A DNA stretch of 64,000 nucleotides from Acinetobacter tianfuensis (GCF_003611465.1 NZ_RAXV01000003.1:55642-119641), one strand, 5' to 3'; shown: positions 51,668-60,785, counted from the stretch's first letter. The notes: generated by a model not told the origin, from the sequence alone. Numbers and translations are program-made.

Positions 51668-51830
51668 AGCTGCGCTGCAAAACGGTATCATAAGTTATTG
51701 TTTTCTAATGGTTCTATTATACCAATTTTACCTATAATTTTTAGCTAGAAAAAGCAGTGGTTTTGTATATATTTCAATACTTTATGAAATAACGCTTAAA
51801 TTTCATTTTGAAAATTCGGATAGTAAAAAT
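51668..51830. other. Right prophage junction (attR/attL) and non-coding arm
   Basis: The 128 bases after the integrase are AT-rich and hold no gene. From about 51802 onward the minus strand reads into a host coding sequence (YYPNFQNE), so the crossover core lies about 51796-51825. The matching copy should lie beyond the left edge of the window. Exact core limits cannot be set without that copy. Confidence 0.7.
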
Positions 51831-51963
51831 CCATTTTCCAGCGTGTTTTTGGCGGCGGAAAACTGCCTAACATTAAAAGCTTGCCATTTTTCGGCAGAAA
51901 TGGCGCTAAAGGATGAGTTTCAATTTGAGCATCGCATGGTGCATACTGCGGATGATTCGACAT
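51796..51963 (-). pseudogene. Uracil-DNA-glycosylase-family gene, 5' fragment cut by the prophage
   Basis: ATG at 51963 follows the TAA of the SGNH gene directly. The 55-residue remnant contains ETHPLAPFLPKNGKLLMLGS, FPPPKTRWKMDFYYPN and FQNE, then ends in a stop supplied by phage sequence. This matches the N-terminus of the uracil-DNA-glycosylase-family proteins of Acinetobacter, where the pattern GSFPPP...MDFYYPN...N-D-x-W-R would continue for about 150 more residues. The rest should lie on the other side of the prophage. Confidence 0.8.
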
Positions 51964-52719
51964 TTAATTCTGCTCTTTGAATTTTGCAGTTAAAAACCTC
52001 GTTCGGATCTGTTCTGCTAACTGCTCTGCCCATAATTGATATATTTCTTTACTTGGATGAAACCCGTCACGCGCCATTTCCAAATTCAGCTGCTGGAATT
52101 TTTGCAGGTCATATTTAATCCAATACATATTGGGCTGGGTTTGTACAAATTGCTCCAATTCGTGATTCATAGCCTTTGCATATTGACCAAATAGCCAAGC
52201 GAGCGGATTCGGTAAGGCTGGAAATAACTGCATTGGCGGCACACCAGCTGCAATAATGAGCTTAGGATTAAACTTGTTTTGTATTAGTGCATATAAGGTC
52301 TTTTGCTGTTGGATCCATTTTTTAGCAGATTTAAACTTCGTGACATCGTTTACACCAACTGAAGTGATTACAACATCAAAGGATTGTGTTTCCAGCTGCT
52401 GTACCTGTTGAGTTATTCTTGTACTGCAATCCCCTGTCTTTGCATGCAGCAGCCACTCAAGTTCGAAGTCTTGCTGTAAAATATTCGCCAATGCTCCAGA
52501 TAAAGCATCAGACTGACTTTCGACCCCGACACCGGCTGCAGCCGAATCACCAATAATTAAAACAGATAAAGCCGTACCGCTCCCCAATCGACCAGAACGC
52601 AAACCAGCAGGTTCTGCTAAGCGCGGTGTATTTTTTTTAACTTTAAGGCCTTGAATAATAACCGCGGGCGCGAGCACTAAGGTCGCCGTTTTTAAAAACA
52701 ATGACATACATATCATCAA
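51964..52719 (-). CDS. SGNH/GDSL-type hydrolase
   Basis: A 251-aa protein. Residues 5-25 form a hydrophobic signal or anchor (LFLKTATLVLAPAVIIQGL). Block I IIGDSAAAGVG carries nucleophile S59, TSVGVNDVTKF is block III, and DGFHPS holds the Asp-His of the triad. It is probably a periplasmic or membrane-linked esterase/lipase. It is the first gene of a two-gene unit whose second member was cut by the prophage. A terminator lies upstream. Confidence 0.85.
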   Translation of the reverse strand: MMICMSLFLKTATLVLAPAVIIQGLKVKKNTPRLAEPAGLRSGRLGSGTALSVLIIGDSAAAGVGVESQSDALSGALANILQQDFELEWLLHAKTGDCSTRITQQVQQLETQSFDVVITSVGVNDVTKFKSAKKWIQQQKTLYALIQNKFNPKLIIAAGVPPMQLFPALPNPLAWLFGQYAKAMNHELEQFVQTQPNMYWIKYDLQKFQQLNLEMARDGFHPSKEIYQLWAEQLAEQIRTRFLTAKFKEQN

Positions 52720-52786
52720 TCATGTGGAACTGCATTCATCTTAATGTAAGCAGCTTAAATTTTCATCTGCAATATGAAAAATAAAA

Positions 52787-52819
52787 AAAGCCAAAACTGT
52801 TTAAGCTTTGGCTTTTTTT
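52787..52819. terminator. Terminator between SDR and SGNH genes
   Basis: AAAGCCAAA and TTTGGCTTT form a 9-bp stem with A-run and T-run on either side, usable in both directions; it probably ends the SDR operon transcript. Confidence 0.8.
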
Positions 52820-52854
52820 ATCTAATTTATAACATCAGCCATTCATCATTTTGA

Positions 52855-53598
52855 TTAGCCTAATTTATTTACAATACGCAAAGGCAAAACTTTCATGGCT
52901 AAACCGAGCGGCAGCCAAGGCCATTTTGGCACATAGGCTTTAATTGGCGCTTTTTCTATTTCAGCAGCCAATAAACGTGAACCTGTTTTTTCATCCACCT
53001 CAAACGGCAATTTTTTTGCGCCTTCATTAATTTCTGTACGAATATAACCTGGGAAAATGGTCGTCACTTTAATTGGTGTATCAATTAACTCTGCACGGAT
53101 CCCTTCAGCTAATGCCGCTACACCTGCTTTGCTTGCGCCGTATGCGGTTAAATGTTTTGGCATGCCGCGCATAGCACTCATAGATGAAATAACCACTAAA
53201 TGGCCCGAGTTTTGCGCACGGAAAATTTCCACTGCAGCTTCACACTGCGCTAAAGCAGAAATAAAGTTAGTTTCTACAGTTGCACGGTTTACCGTAAAGT
53301 TGCCTTTACCAATACGGCGGCCTTCACCTACACCAGCGTTTACAATGACACGGTCAATACTGCCAAAATCAGTTTTAAATGCGTGGAAAACCTCAAAAAC
53401 TTGGTCATAGTCCGTAACATCTAATGTTTTAGCAATCACTTTTACGCCGTATTGGCTTTCAAGTTCTTGTTTCAGCATTTCTAAGCGCTCCAAACGGCGT
53501 GCGCAAATCGCCAAATTATAGCCTTTTTGAGCAAATTCGCGTGCCATACCTGCACCAATGCCCGAACTTGCACCCGTAATTAAAACTGTTTTAGCCAT
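52855..53598 (-). CDS. Short-chain dehydrogenase/reductase
   Basis: A 247-aa SDR. Rossmann motif TGASSGIGAGMA begins at residue 7; NAGVGEG is the N-N-A-G-type motif; S in VVISSMSAMRG and Y-x3-K in YGASKAG form the catalytic set; FPGYIRTE follows. The substrate is unknown; clustering with an acyl-CoA dehydrogenase and a phosphotransferase suggests lipid or ketone metabolism. It begins the lower part of a host operon read leftward. Confidence 0.9.
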   Translation of the reverse strand: MAKTVLITGASSGIGAGMAREFAQKGYNLAICARRLERLEMLKQELESQYGVKVIAKTLDVTDYDQVFEVFHAFKTDFGSIDRVIVNAGVGEGRRIGKGNFTVNRATVETNFISALAQCEAAVEIFRAQNSGHLVVISSMSAMRGMPKHLTAYGASKAGVAALAEGIRAELIDTPIKVTTIFPGYIRTEINEGAKKLPFEVDEKTGSRLLAAEIEKAPIKAYVPKWPWLPLGLAMKVLPLRIVNKLG

Positions 53599-53623
53599 GA
53601 TTGAGTCCTTAATATTTTTTTAA

Positions 53624-54322
53624 TTAAATCCAAGTCAATAAACTTGGATCTGCGGCTTTTATAAAATGATGTTCATTTAAACTCAGCAGCTGCGGCTCAT
53701 TTCCCGTGAGGCGCAATGTCGTCATACTGGTATTTGCAATGGCCCAATTTAAAGCAAATGTCTTTTCTGGACTTAGACCCAGTATTTTCCCTGCTGCCAC
53801 TGAAATCACGCCGCCTGAAGTAAAAACAACAGCATAACGAGGCTTGGTTTCTGCAAGCTCATTGCATAAATTTTGCAATGCCGTTTCCACTCGATTTTTA
53901 AAATCCGGCCACGATTCATCATATTCATGGTGAAATTCACCGCCCGTCCAGCGCTCAATTGCACCGGCAAAAATTTTAGATAAATACGCACGCGGATTTT
54001 CATGCTGCGCGACATCTTCTTTCAGCAAATGCAGCTGATTAAAACGCGGTTCATATTGGGCAAAAACTTGCTGATGATTGAACTCATTCCATGAACTGTC
54101 TGTCAGTACATTTGCTTCTGGAAAACGCGCGGCTAATGCTAAAGATGCAGTTTGCTGATGACGCTGCATAGATCCTGCAACCACATAAGGCGCCTCTTTC
54201 AATATTTCATCAAAATATTGGCCTAATATTTTTGCTTGAAGCTCACCATTTGGCGACAGCTGATCGTAGCTGGCTGCGCCAAACGAAGCCTGCCCATGGC
54301 GAATCAAATAAATTGTGGTCAT
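53624..54322 (-). CDS. Histidine phosphatase family protein
   Basis: A 232-aa protein of the phosphoglycerate-mutase-like superfamily. The catalytic RHG lies near the N-terminus (IYLIRHGQASFG), with a conserved Arg in the MQRHQQTA segment and a late His region (VVFTSGGVISVA, where the usual second catalytic His appears replaced by Ser/Gly). This substitution may lower or alter activity. It overlaps the phosphotransferase gene by 4 bases. Confidence 0.85.
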   Translation of the reverse strand: MTTIYLIRHGQASFGAASYDQLSPNGELQAKILGQYFDEILKEAPYVVAGSMQRHQQTASLALAARFPEANVLTDSSWNEFNHQQVFAQYEPRFNQLHLLKEDVAQHENPRAYLSKIFAGAIERWTGGEFHHEYDESWPDFKNRVETALQNLCNELAETKPRYAVVFTSGGVISVAAGKILGLSPEKTFALNWAIANTSMTTLRLTGNEPQLLSLNEHHFIKAADPSLLTWI

Positions 54323-55440
54323 TTTCCTAAAATATCCTTCATTTTTTCAATGTACTTTTGAGCAATTTCATTGGCTTCAAGTTTCTGCATACCAATAAGT
54401 TTCAATGCACGGATATGCAAGGCATGAATCACAATCCAGAAATCTTTAAATGCAGGATTGTCTGTTTGCTTGTGGTAGTAACGGTAATAAATCTGCTGCG
54501 CAATCACCGCTAAGCGAAAAATACCAAAGACTTCATAAAAAGCCCAGTTGTCCGTTTGCAGTCCTGTTTTTTCTAAGTAGTAATCTACAACTTCTTTACG
54601 GGTGAACATGCCTTTTAAGTTTGTCGGCTGACGGCGTGTTGCTTTGAAAATAGCATTATCTCCAGCCTCTACCCAATAAGCTAAAGCAGAGCCTAAATCC
54701 ATTAGCGGATCACCTAAGGTCGCCATTTCCCAGTCCAAAACGCCAATCACTTGAGTTGGATTGTTCGGATCTAAAATTACGTTATCAAAACGCCAATCAT
54801 TATGAATCACACAGGTTTTGGAGTCTGCAGGAATGTTTTCTTTCAGCCAATGACGGACATATTTAAATGAAGGAACATTCAGTGTTTTGGCTTTTTCATA
54901 GCGCTGATCCCAGCCTTCGACCTGACGCTGGCAATAACCTTCACCTTTGCCAATTTTTTCTAAAGCTGTACCTTCATACGGTACTTGATGCAGCTCAATG
55001 AGTTTGTCAATTACATTGATACAAAGTTCACGAACTTGAGCTTCGTCAAAATTCAGCTCTTTGGGCAGGTTGGCACGCGGAATTATGCCTTCAACACGCT
55101 TCATGACATAGAAATCACAGCCAATGACTGATTCATCCTGGCAAAGCGCGACCATTTCAGGCAGAACAGGATAAAACGCTGACAGCGCGCGCTGCACATT
55201 AAATTCACGAGCCATATCATGAGCCGACTTTGCTTTTGTACCTTTAGGCGGACGGCGTAAAATCAGGTCAGCATTTTCATATTTTAAACGGTATGTCCAG
55301 TTCGAAGCGCCGCCCGAATATTGCGTTACTTCAACAGGGCCTGAAATTTCTTCGCCATGTTCGATCAGCCAATTTCCCACTGCCCGTACATCCAGTTCTT
55401 CACCCTCGCGAACTGAACCGCCAACATCAATAACTGACAT
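54319..55440 (-). CDS. Phosphotransferase family protein (ACAD10/APH-like)
   Basis: A 373-aa protein starting at MSVIDVGGSV with AGGGAA 6 bases upstream. Kinase-like motifs: SNWTYRLKYENADLILRRPP, the catalytic loop HNDWRFDNVILD and the metal site LDWEMATLGDPLMDLG. It resembles the APH-like domain of ACAD10/11, which phosphorylates 4-hydroxyacyl-CoA before elimination. The adjacent acyl-CoA dehydrogenase fits the same hydroxy-acid breakdown route. Pathway assignment is inferred. Confidence 0.88.
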   Translation of the reverse strand: MSVIDVGGSVREGEELDVRAVGNWLIEHGEEISGPVEVTQYSGGASNWTYRLKYENADLILRRPPKGTKAKSAHDMAREFNVQRALSAFYPVLPEMVALCQDESVIGCDFYVMKRVEGIIPRANLPKELNFDEAQVRELCINVIDKLIELHQVPYEGTALEKIGKGEGYCQRQVEGWDQRYEKAKTLNVPSFKYVRHWLKENIPADSKTCVIHNDWRFDNVILDPNNPTQVIGVLDWEMATLGDPLMDLGSALAYWVEAGDNAIFKATRRQPTNLKGMFTRKEVVDYYLEKTGLQTDNWAFYEVFGIFRLAVIAQQIYYRYYHKQTDNPAFKDFWIVIHALHIRALKLIGMQKLEANEIAQKYIEKMKDILGK

Positions 55441-55630
55441 TTTTATTTCCCTGAAAACAAAGTTTAATTTCATCATCCGCATTGAGCCGTTTTATAAATA
55501 ATATGCAGGTTTAATACATATACCCAATGCTGTATTTAGTTGTGAATGTTATTCAATTTTAAAATGCTGTTCTGTTTATAACATGGCTGTCAGTATGATG
55601 CCACGCTATAAACAGCTGAACATCATGCTG

Positions 55631-56872
55631 CTATTTACGGCCTCGGCTGCTGTAGCCGCGCTTAGCCAATTCGAGTTTTGCGATCATGCCTTTATGCACT
55701 TCATCTGGGCCATCGGCTAAACGTAATGAACGTGCTTGCGCAAAGAAGCCTGTTAGTGGCGTATCTCGTGAAACACCTGCGCCGCCGTGAATTTGTATCG
55801 CCATATCCACCACTTTTTCCAGCACGCTTGGCGCAACAACTTTAATGGCAGAGATTTCAGTGAGCGCAGCCATATTACCCATCGTATCCATTTTATATGC
55901 TGCATATAAGGTTAATAAACGCGCTTGATCAATTGCAACCCGTGCTTCAGCAACACGTTCTAAATTGCCGCCTAATTTTAAAATTTCTTTGCCAAATGCT
56001 GTACGGCTCATTCCGCGGTCAATCATCAGTTCTAAGGATTTTTCCGCAGCGCCAATACAGCGCATGCAATGATGAATACGGCCAGGTCCTAGCCGTCCTT
56101 GTGCAATCTCAAAACCTTGACCTGCACCGCCTATAAAGTTCTCAACAGGAACACGCACATTATTGAAACTGATTTCACCGTGGCCATGCGGTGCATCATA
56201 ATCACCAAATACTGGCAGCATGCGTTCAATTTTAACCCCAGCGGTATCAACAGGAACTAAAACCATTGAATGCTGATGATGACGGTCTTTCGATTCATCT
56301 GGTGTATGCGCCATAAAAATAATGATTTTTGCATTTGGATCACCCAAACCTGAAGACCACCATTTACGGCCATTCAGTACAATCTCATCGCCGTCCACGA
56401 CAGCTGTCGCTTCCATATTAGTTGCATCGCTTGAGGCTACCGCAGGTTCTGTCATACAGAAAACAGAGCGTATTTTTCCTTCCAGTAACGGAGTCAGCCA
56501 TTGTTCCTTTTGCACTTCTGTGCCATAGCGCCAAATGACTTCCATATTGCCGCTGTCAGGCGCATTGCAGTTAAATACTGTTGGCGCAATCAAGCTGCGT
56601 CCAGAAAGCTCTGCTATATGCGCATATTCTTGAACAGATAAACCTTGACCTAATTTGTCACACGGCAAAAACATATTCCATAAACCAGCGGCTTTGGCTT
56701 TGGCTTTCAGTACTTCAAGCTGTGCAGGCCATTGCCAAACGCTCCAATCACCGCCTTGATTTAAATGATGGACTGCTTGCCAAAATTCGGTTTCTACGGG
56801 TTCAATTTCATCCTGAATGAATTTTTTTGTTCTAGCAATGTAATCCTGTGCACGTGCAGATAGCTCATACAT
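55631..56872 (-). CDS. Acyl-CoA dehydrogenase (ACAD11-like)
   Basis: A 413-aa flavoenzyme. The start at 56872 (MYELSARAQDYIARTKKF) has GAGGGA 7 bases upstream; longer starts would extend into the divergent promoter. FAD/substrate motifs are CMTEPAVASSDATNMEATAV, NGRKWWSSGLGDPNAKI and RHHQHSMVLVPVDT; the C-terminal domain has AFGKEILKLGGNLERVAEAR and IQIHGGAGVSRDTPL. It oxidises acyl-CoA, passing electrons to ETF. It is paired with the phosphotransferase gene downstream and divergent from a LysR regulator. Confidence 0.93.
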   Translation of the reverse strand: MYELSARAQDYIARTKKFIQDEIEPVETEFWQAVHHLNQGGDWSVWQWPAQLEVLKAKAKAAGLWNMFLPCDKLGQGLSVQEYAHIAELSGRSLIAPTVFNCNAPDSGNMEVIWRYGTEVQKEQWLTPLLEGKIRSVFCMTEPAVASSDATNMEATAVVDGDEIVLNGRKWWSSGLGDPNAKIIIFMAHTPDESKDRHHQHSMVLVPVDTAGVKIERMLPVFGDYDAPHGHGEISFNNVRVPVENFIGGAGQGFEIAQGRLGPGRIHHCMRCIGAAEKSLELMIDRGMSRTAFGKEILKLGGNLERVAEARVAIDQARLLTLYAAYKMDTMGNMAALTEISAIKVVAPSVLEKVVDMAIQIHGGAGVSRDTPLTGFFAQARSLRLADGPDEVHKGMIAKLELAKRGYSSRGRK

Positions 56873-56998
56873 AGCGGTATCCCTCAATTTATGCTGTTTT
56901 TTAGCTTTACAAGACCATAACCTAAAATCTATTATGAACAAAATGATTTTATTCAATACATATTTATGCATAAAATTCATAACAGTCATTTTATTGAT

Positions 56999-57883
56999 AT
57001 GAGCTTTTTCCACCGGATTGATATCAATTTATATCCGCTGTTTATTGCGATTTATGAACAGCACAGTATTTCTAAAGCCGCTCAGATTATGAGTATTACG
57101 CAGTCGGCAGCGAGTCATGCATTACAGCGCTTGCGGCAGCATTTAAAAGATGAGCTATTTGTCCGTACTGGCAGTCAAATGCTTCCAACGCCTTTCGCAG
57201 AACAAATCTATCCTGCAATTAAAGAAGCTTTATTTGCTATTCAGCGTATATCGCTGCAAACACAAAGTTTTGAGCCCAATATGGTTAAAACTTTGAAAAT
57301 TGCAGTGCATGATGAAATTGAACCAATTATATTTCCACAGTTAGTTAAACATTTTGTAAACACTGCGTATGACATCCAGTTTGTCAGTATTAAGCTCGAC
57401 CGTAAAAATATGGTGGCTGACTTAGCTACGCAGCAGATCGATTTTGTAATCGATCTGGAACAGCATGTCAGTGAGAAAATTCATTTTCAAAAATTAGTAC
57501 AAGATGAATTTGTGCTTTGTACACAGCAAAGCAGCATAAATCAAAAGAGCTATTTTTCTGCCCCGCATATTGGCGTGTCTTCACGCCGTACGGGTGTATT
57601 GGTTGAAGATGTACATTTTAATAAACTTCAGCTCAATCGAAAAATTATCATGCGCTGTCAGCACTATTCCACTGCATTGCAGATATTGGCGCTTAACTCC
57701 CAAGCTATTTTAACCATTCCTAAAAACATTCTTTCTCATTTGCAGATACCTGAAAAACTAAATATTTTTGATGTTCCTGCTGATCTGCCTAAAATTGATT
57801 TGGGGATGTATTGGCATAGAGATTTGGAAGAAAATGCGCGGCATGTTTTTTTGCGCAGCGAATTAATTAAAATTTTTTCTTAG
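56999..57883 (+). CDS. LysR-family transcriptional regulator
   Basis: A 294-aa protein starting MSFFHRIDINLYPLFIAIYE. HTH (residues about 8-65): SISKAAQIMSITQSAASHAL, QRLRQHLKDELFVRTG. The remaining part is a periplasmic-binding-protein-like effector domain. It is divergent from the acyl-CoA dehydrogenase operon with a 126-bp gap, so it probably controls that operon and itself. The start lacks a clear ribosome site; the ATG at 56966 is an alternative. Confidence 0.88.
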   Translation: MSFFHRIDINLYPLFIAIYEQHSISKAAQIMSITQSAASHALQRLRQHLKDELFVRTGSQMLPTPFAEQIYPAIKEALFAIQRISLQTQSFEPNMVKTLKIAVHDEIEPIIFPQLVKHFVNTAYDIQFVSIKLDRKNMVADLATQQIDFVIDLEQHVSEKIHFQKLVQDEFVLCTQQSSINQKSYFSAPHIGVSSRRTGVLVEDVHFNKLQLNRKIIMRCQHYSTALQILALNSQAILTIPKNILSHLQIPEKLNIFDVPADLPKIDLGMYWHRDLEENARHVFLRSELIKIFS

Positions 57884-58107
57884 GCTATTTGGTATATTAG
57901 AATTTTGCTTAGGCTATTTTATTTATCCTAAAATATCTGCCCATATGCGCCTGTACAAACCCATTGATTATTACTGCAGCAAGATATTAAAAAAAATAGT
58001 TTAGGTGCCGTTAGCAGCTTATTTGAGCAATGCATATGGCCTATTTACTTTACAATATTCGACCTTAACAACTCCAAATTTTGCTGAATTTCATTGATGC
58101 TATATCA

Positions 58108-58686
58108 ATGAAATTCAGCTGTTTTTTCTTTATGCTTTCAAATCTATCGAATGGACAGCTCATCGCTTTAGGCATGATTCTGTGCATATTTCTGCTCTAT
58201 GCGGGTTATAAACTTTATACCTTTTTACTTGAGCTATTTAGGCCATTTAAAAAAGGAAAGTCTTACTGGTGCCGTGTCATTGCAGTCAGTGATGGCGATA
58301 CCCTCACCTGTACACGACTGAATATTCGACGCTCACAAACAAAGCTGCGTTTTGCCTATATAGATGCACCTGAGACCAAACAAAGCTTTGGCAAAGAGTC
58401 TCAGCAAATGGTTAAAAAAATGGTCTACCGTAAACTGGTGCGCGTAGAAATAACAGATATAGACCGTTATGGACGCTGTGTCGGATTTATCCGCCGCTAT
58501 GGCAAAAATATTAATCAGGAATTGGTTAAACGCGGCGGCGCTTGGGTGTATGAAGAATATATCCGTAACCCAAATCAGAAACAGCAGTGGCTAGCACTGC
58601 AGCAGCAAGCTAAAAAACAGAAAAAAGGCCTATGGAAAAATCCGAATGCCATGCGGCCAAGCCGCTATCGAAAACAAAGCAAGTAA
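58108..58686 (+). CDS. Membrane-anchored thermonuclease (SNase-like)
   Basis: About 192 aa from ATG 58108; a TTG at 58081 and ATG at 58132 are alternatives, and none has a clear ribosome site. A transmembrane helix (ALGMILCIFLLYAGYKLYTF) precedes the staphylococcal-nuclease domain: RVIAVSDGDTLTC, KLRFAYIDAPETKQSFGKES, DRYGRCVGFI, with the expected Asp, Glu and Arg. It is probably a membrane-tethered, calcium-dependent nuclease facing the periplasm. Confidence 0.82.
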   Translation: MKFSCFFFMLSNLSNGQLIALGMILCIFLLYAGYKLYTFLLELFRPFKKGKSYWCRVIAVSDGDTLTCTRLNIRRSQTKLRFAYIDAPETKQSFGKESQQMVKKMVYRKLVRVEITDIDRYGRCVGFIRRYGKNINQELVKRGGAWVYEEYIRNPNQKQQWLALQQQAKKQKKGLWKNPNAMRPSRYRKQSK

Positions 58687-58713
58687 AAAGACGCTAAATA
58701 CGTCTATCCTTTT

Positions 58714-58758
58714 GCGCGATGAAATAAAACAATTTTGGATTGTGTTATTTCATTGCGC
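58714..58758. repeat. Long near-perfect palindrome after the thermonuclease gene
   Basis: Two 20-base arms (GCGCGATGAAATAAAACAAT and its near-complement) pair at 18 of 20 positions plus a G-T, with a 5-base loop. There is no T-run. It lies in the 241-bp gap before the MarR gene and could be a REP-like element or a transcript stabiliser. Confidence 0.55.
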
Positions 58759-58894
58759 TTGCTTCAGCTGCATATTCATAACGTAACCACTATTACCCAT
58801 GTTACTTTATATCGCTATTAAGCATTTACCGATGCTTTCGATATTGAGGCCGTATATTTTTTACACTTGAATATAAAAGTAGATCGGAGTAAAG

Positions 58895-58904
58895 TTGATA
58901 TCAA
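58895..58904. promoter_or_regulatory. Candidate MarR operator
   Basis: TTGATATCAA, a perfect 10-bp palindrome, lies 24 bases before the MarR start, where an autorepressor would bind. Only one copy is evident, so the assignment is weak. Confidence 0.3.
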
Positions 58905-58927
58905 TTTGGTTACCCTAGTTAACTATA

Positions 58928-59371
58928 ATGAATAAAAAACTCGGCTTCCGTGCTTCATTAATGCGCTGTTCCCGCTTATTTAGCGATGAAATCAATACCA
59001 TTTTACTGCCATACCAGCTGAATTATTCACTTTGGCAAGTTATGTTTGTTCTTCAGTACAAAAAAGGCTGTACCTCAATAGAAATAGCCGAATATCTAAA
59101 TGTTTCTAAACCCTCCGTTGCCAAACGCACTGCAGTTCTGTCTCAACTGAATGTTGTCACTCAAGTTGAAACCGAAGACAAGCGCCAAAAAAAACTGGTG
59201 CTCAGTTCAGCTGGAGAAAAATTGTATCAGCAATGTTCGGCTGAAATTGCCCAATTGGAACAACAGCTGACAAAGCATTTAAATTCACAAGACCTATTAA
59301 AAAGTACTGTTTTACTTCATCTCATTAGCGATGCTTTGGAAAATATACATCAGGTAAGCCGCGATGAATGA
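58928..59371 (+). CDS. MarR-family transcriptional regulator
   Basis: A 147-aa protein. Winged helix at residues about 30-95: QYKKGCTSIEIAEYLNVSKP, SVAKRTAVLSQLNVV, TQVETEDKRQKKLVLS with the D-x-R wing. Flanking helices form the dimer. It overlaps the MFS transporter gene by 8 bases and probably represses it, responding to the transported compound. Confidence 0.9.
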   Translation: MNKKLGFRASLMRCSRLFSDEINTILLPYQLNYSLWQVMFVLQYKKGCTSIEIAEYLNVSKPSVAKRTAVLSQLNVVTQVETEDKRQKKLVLSSAGEKLYQQCSAEIAQLEQQLTKHLNSQDLLKSTVLLHLISDALENIHQVSRDE

Positions 59372-60566
59372 GCATACTCCTTTATGGACAAAAAACTTTA
59401 TTTTAGTCAGCACCATTAATCTTCAGCTGGTACTGATTTTCTATCTTTTGGTCGTGGTTATTGTTGGCTATGCTGTCGCTGAATTAAGTGCAACAACAGC
59501 TCAAGCAGGTTTAATCTCTGGCTTATTCATTGCAGGAACCCTCTTTGGCCGTTTATTGGTTGGACAGTTTTTAGAGCGCTTTGGCCGCAAAGCTACAATG
59601 GTTGCAGGCTTAACGGGCTTTTTAATTTTTTCAGGTCTGTATTTTATAAAATTTGATGTAAGCATGCTGCTGGCTGTCCGCTTTACACATGGCTTTATGA
59701 TGGGTATAGCCTCTTCAGTATTGGGCACAATCATCGCGCAAATTTTACCAGCCGCGCGGCGCGGCGAAGGCATTGGCTACTACAGCATGAGCAGCACACT
59801 CGGCACAGCTATTGGCCCCTTCTTAGCGATTTGGATGATGCTCCATATGGGCTACAATGCAATTTTCACTTTATCTGCAATCATTGCGGTCAGCTGTTTA
59901 GCAATATCTTTACTGATTACTGTACCAAACATGCCGCAGACAATAAAAACGATTGAAGAAAGTAATGCAGTGCTTCAACAGAAACAAAGTTTTCTGTCTC
60001 GCTTTATTGAGCTCAAAGCCCTGCCAATCTCAATGATTATGCTGTATACCTCCATCTGTTATTCGGGCGTACTGTCATTTATCAATTTCTATGCAAAAGA
60101 AATTAATCTTGTACAGGCTGCATCGTTTTTCTTCCTTATGTATGCCATTGCCATCCTGATTTCCCGCCCAATTACTGGCCCGCTGATGGACCGTAAAGGC
60201 GCAAATATTATTATGTATCCTGCTTTTATGATTATGGGGACCGCTCTTGTACTGCTTAGTATGGCAAATAGCGCATGGATGCTGCTGCTTTGCGCCGCGC
60301 TATTAGGTTTTGGCTACGGCAATATTCAGTCGGTATGTCAAACATTAGCTGTCAAGAGTACCAGCCTTGAACGTATGGGTTTTGCAACGTCTACATTCTT
60401 TATTTTCTTAGATGCAGGCTTAGGTTTCGGACCGTATTTTATAGGTAAACTACTCGATTATATCGGTTACTCAGAACTGTACCTATATAGCGCTTATGCA
60501 GCATTTTCCTGCATTGCGCTATATTACGTCCTGCATGACAGGCACTCAGCAGTAACAACAGCCTAA
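59364..60566 (+). CDS. MFS efflux transporter
   Basis: A 400-aa protein with about twelve transmembrane helices. Motif A-like GRLLVGQFLERFGRKATMVA lies between TM2 and TM3 and a second, DRKGANIIMY, in the C-terminal half. The start is inside the MarR gene. Substrate unknown; the MarR pairing suggests a drug, phenolic or metallophore-like compound. A terminator pair follows at 60.73 kb. Confidence 0.9.
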   Translation: MNEHTPLWTKNFILVSTINLQLVLIFYLLVVVIVGYAVAELSATTAQAGLISGLFIAGTLFGRLLVGQFLERFGRKATMVAGLTGFLIFSGLYFIKFDVSMLLAVRFTHGFMMGIASSVLGTIIAQILPAARRGEGIGYYSMSSTLGTAIGPFLAIWMMLHMGYNAIFTLSAIIAVSCLAISLLITVPNMPQTIKTIEESNAVLQQKQSFLSRFIELKALPISMIMLYTSICYSGVLSFINFYAKEINLVQAASFFFLMYAIAILISRPITGPLMDRKGANIIMYPAFMIMGTALVLLSMANSAWMLLLCAALLGFGYGNIQSVCQTLAVKSTSLERMGFATSTFFIFLDAGLGFGPYFIGKLLDYIGYSELYLYSAYAAFSCIALYYVLHDRHSAVTTA

Positions 60567-60728
60567 TACGTTATTTTACTGCTCTGGAATAGCCACCCTA
60601 TTCATTAATTATTTTCTTACTCAGCAAGTATAACTATGAGACACCGCCTTTAAACATTATGCAAAAATAGTTTCATTTACCGCTAACAACCAGCCAAATG
60701 AAACTTTAACTCTTAAATTTAAAGATAA

Positions 60729-60755
60729 AAAATCCTCCTGTATTAGGAGGATTTT
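60729..60755. terminator. Bidirectional terminator between convergent genes
   Basis: AAAATCCTCC and GGAGGATTTT form a 10-bp stem with a 7-base loop and T-runs on both strands, between the MFS gene and the convergent 163-aa gene. Confidence 0.9.
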
Positions 60756-60785
60756 TTATAATATTTCATCGCTGGAAGAACTCAT

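Larger units (their letters stand above)
1..51810. mobile_element. Integrated prophage (left end outside window), podovirus-like
   Basis: The region holds a full temperate-phage gene order: tyrosine integrase and excisionase at the right, CI/Cro switch in the middle, terminase, portal, scaffold and coat on the minus strand, then tail and ejection genes to the left edge. Coat (N4-gp56/DUF4043 type), P22-like portal and a giant virion protein suggest a short-tailed phage of the general Bcep22-like layout; that comparison comes from memory of the families. The right boundary lies about 51800-51820, where a host gene is interrupted. The left boundary and the lysis genes are not in the window. Confidence 0.95.

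Noticed and set aside
51668..51800. tRNA gene as attachment site
   Set aside because: No cloverleaf or tRNA-like 3' end is visible; the junction instead falls within a protein-coding fragment.
53057..53410. 117-aa plus-strand frame
   Set aside because: Antisense to the SDR gene, whose catalytic motifs are intact.
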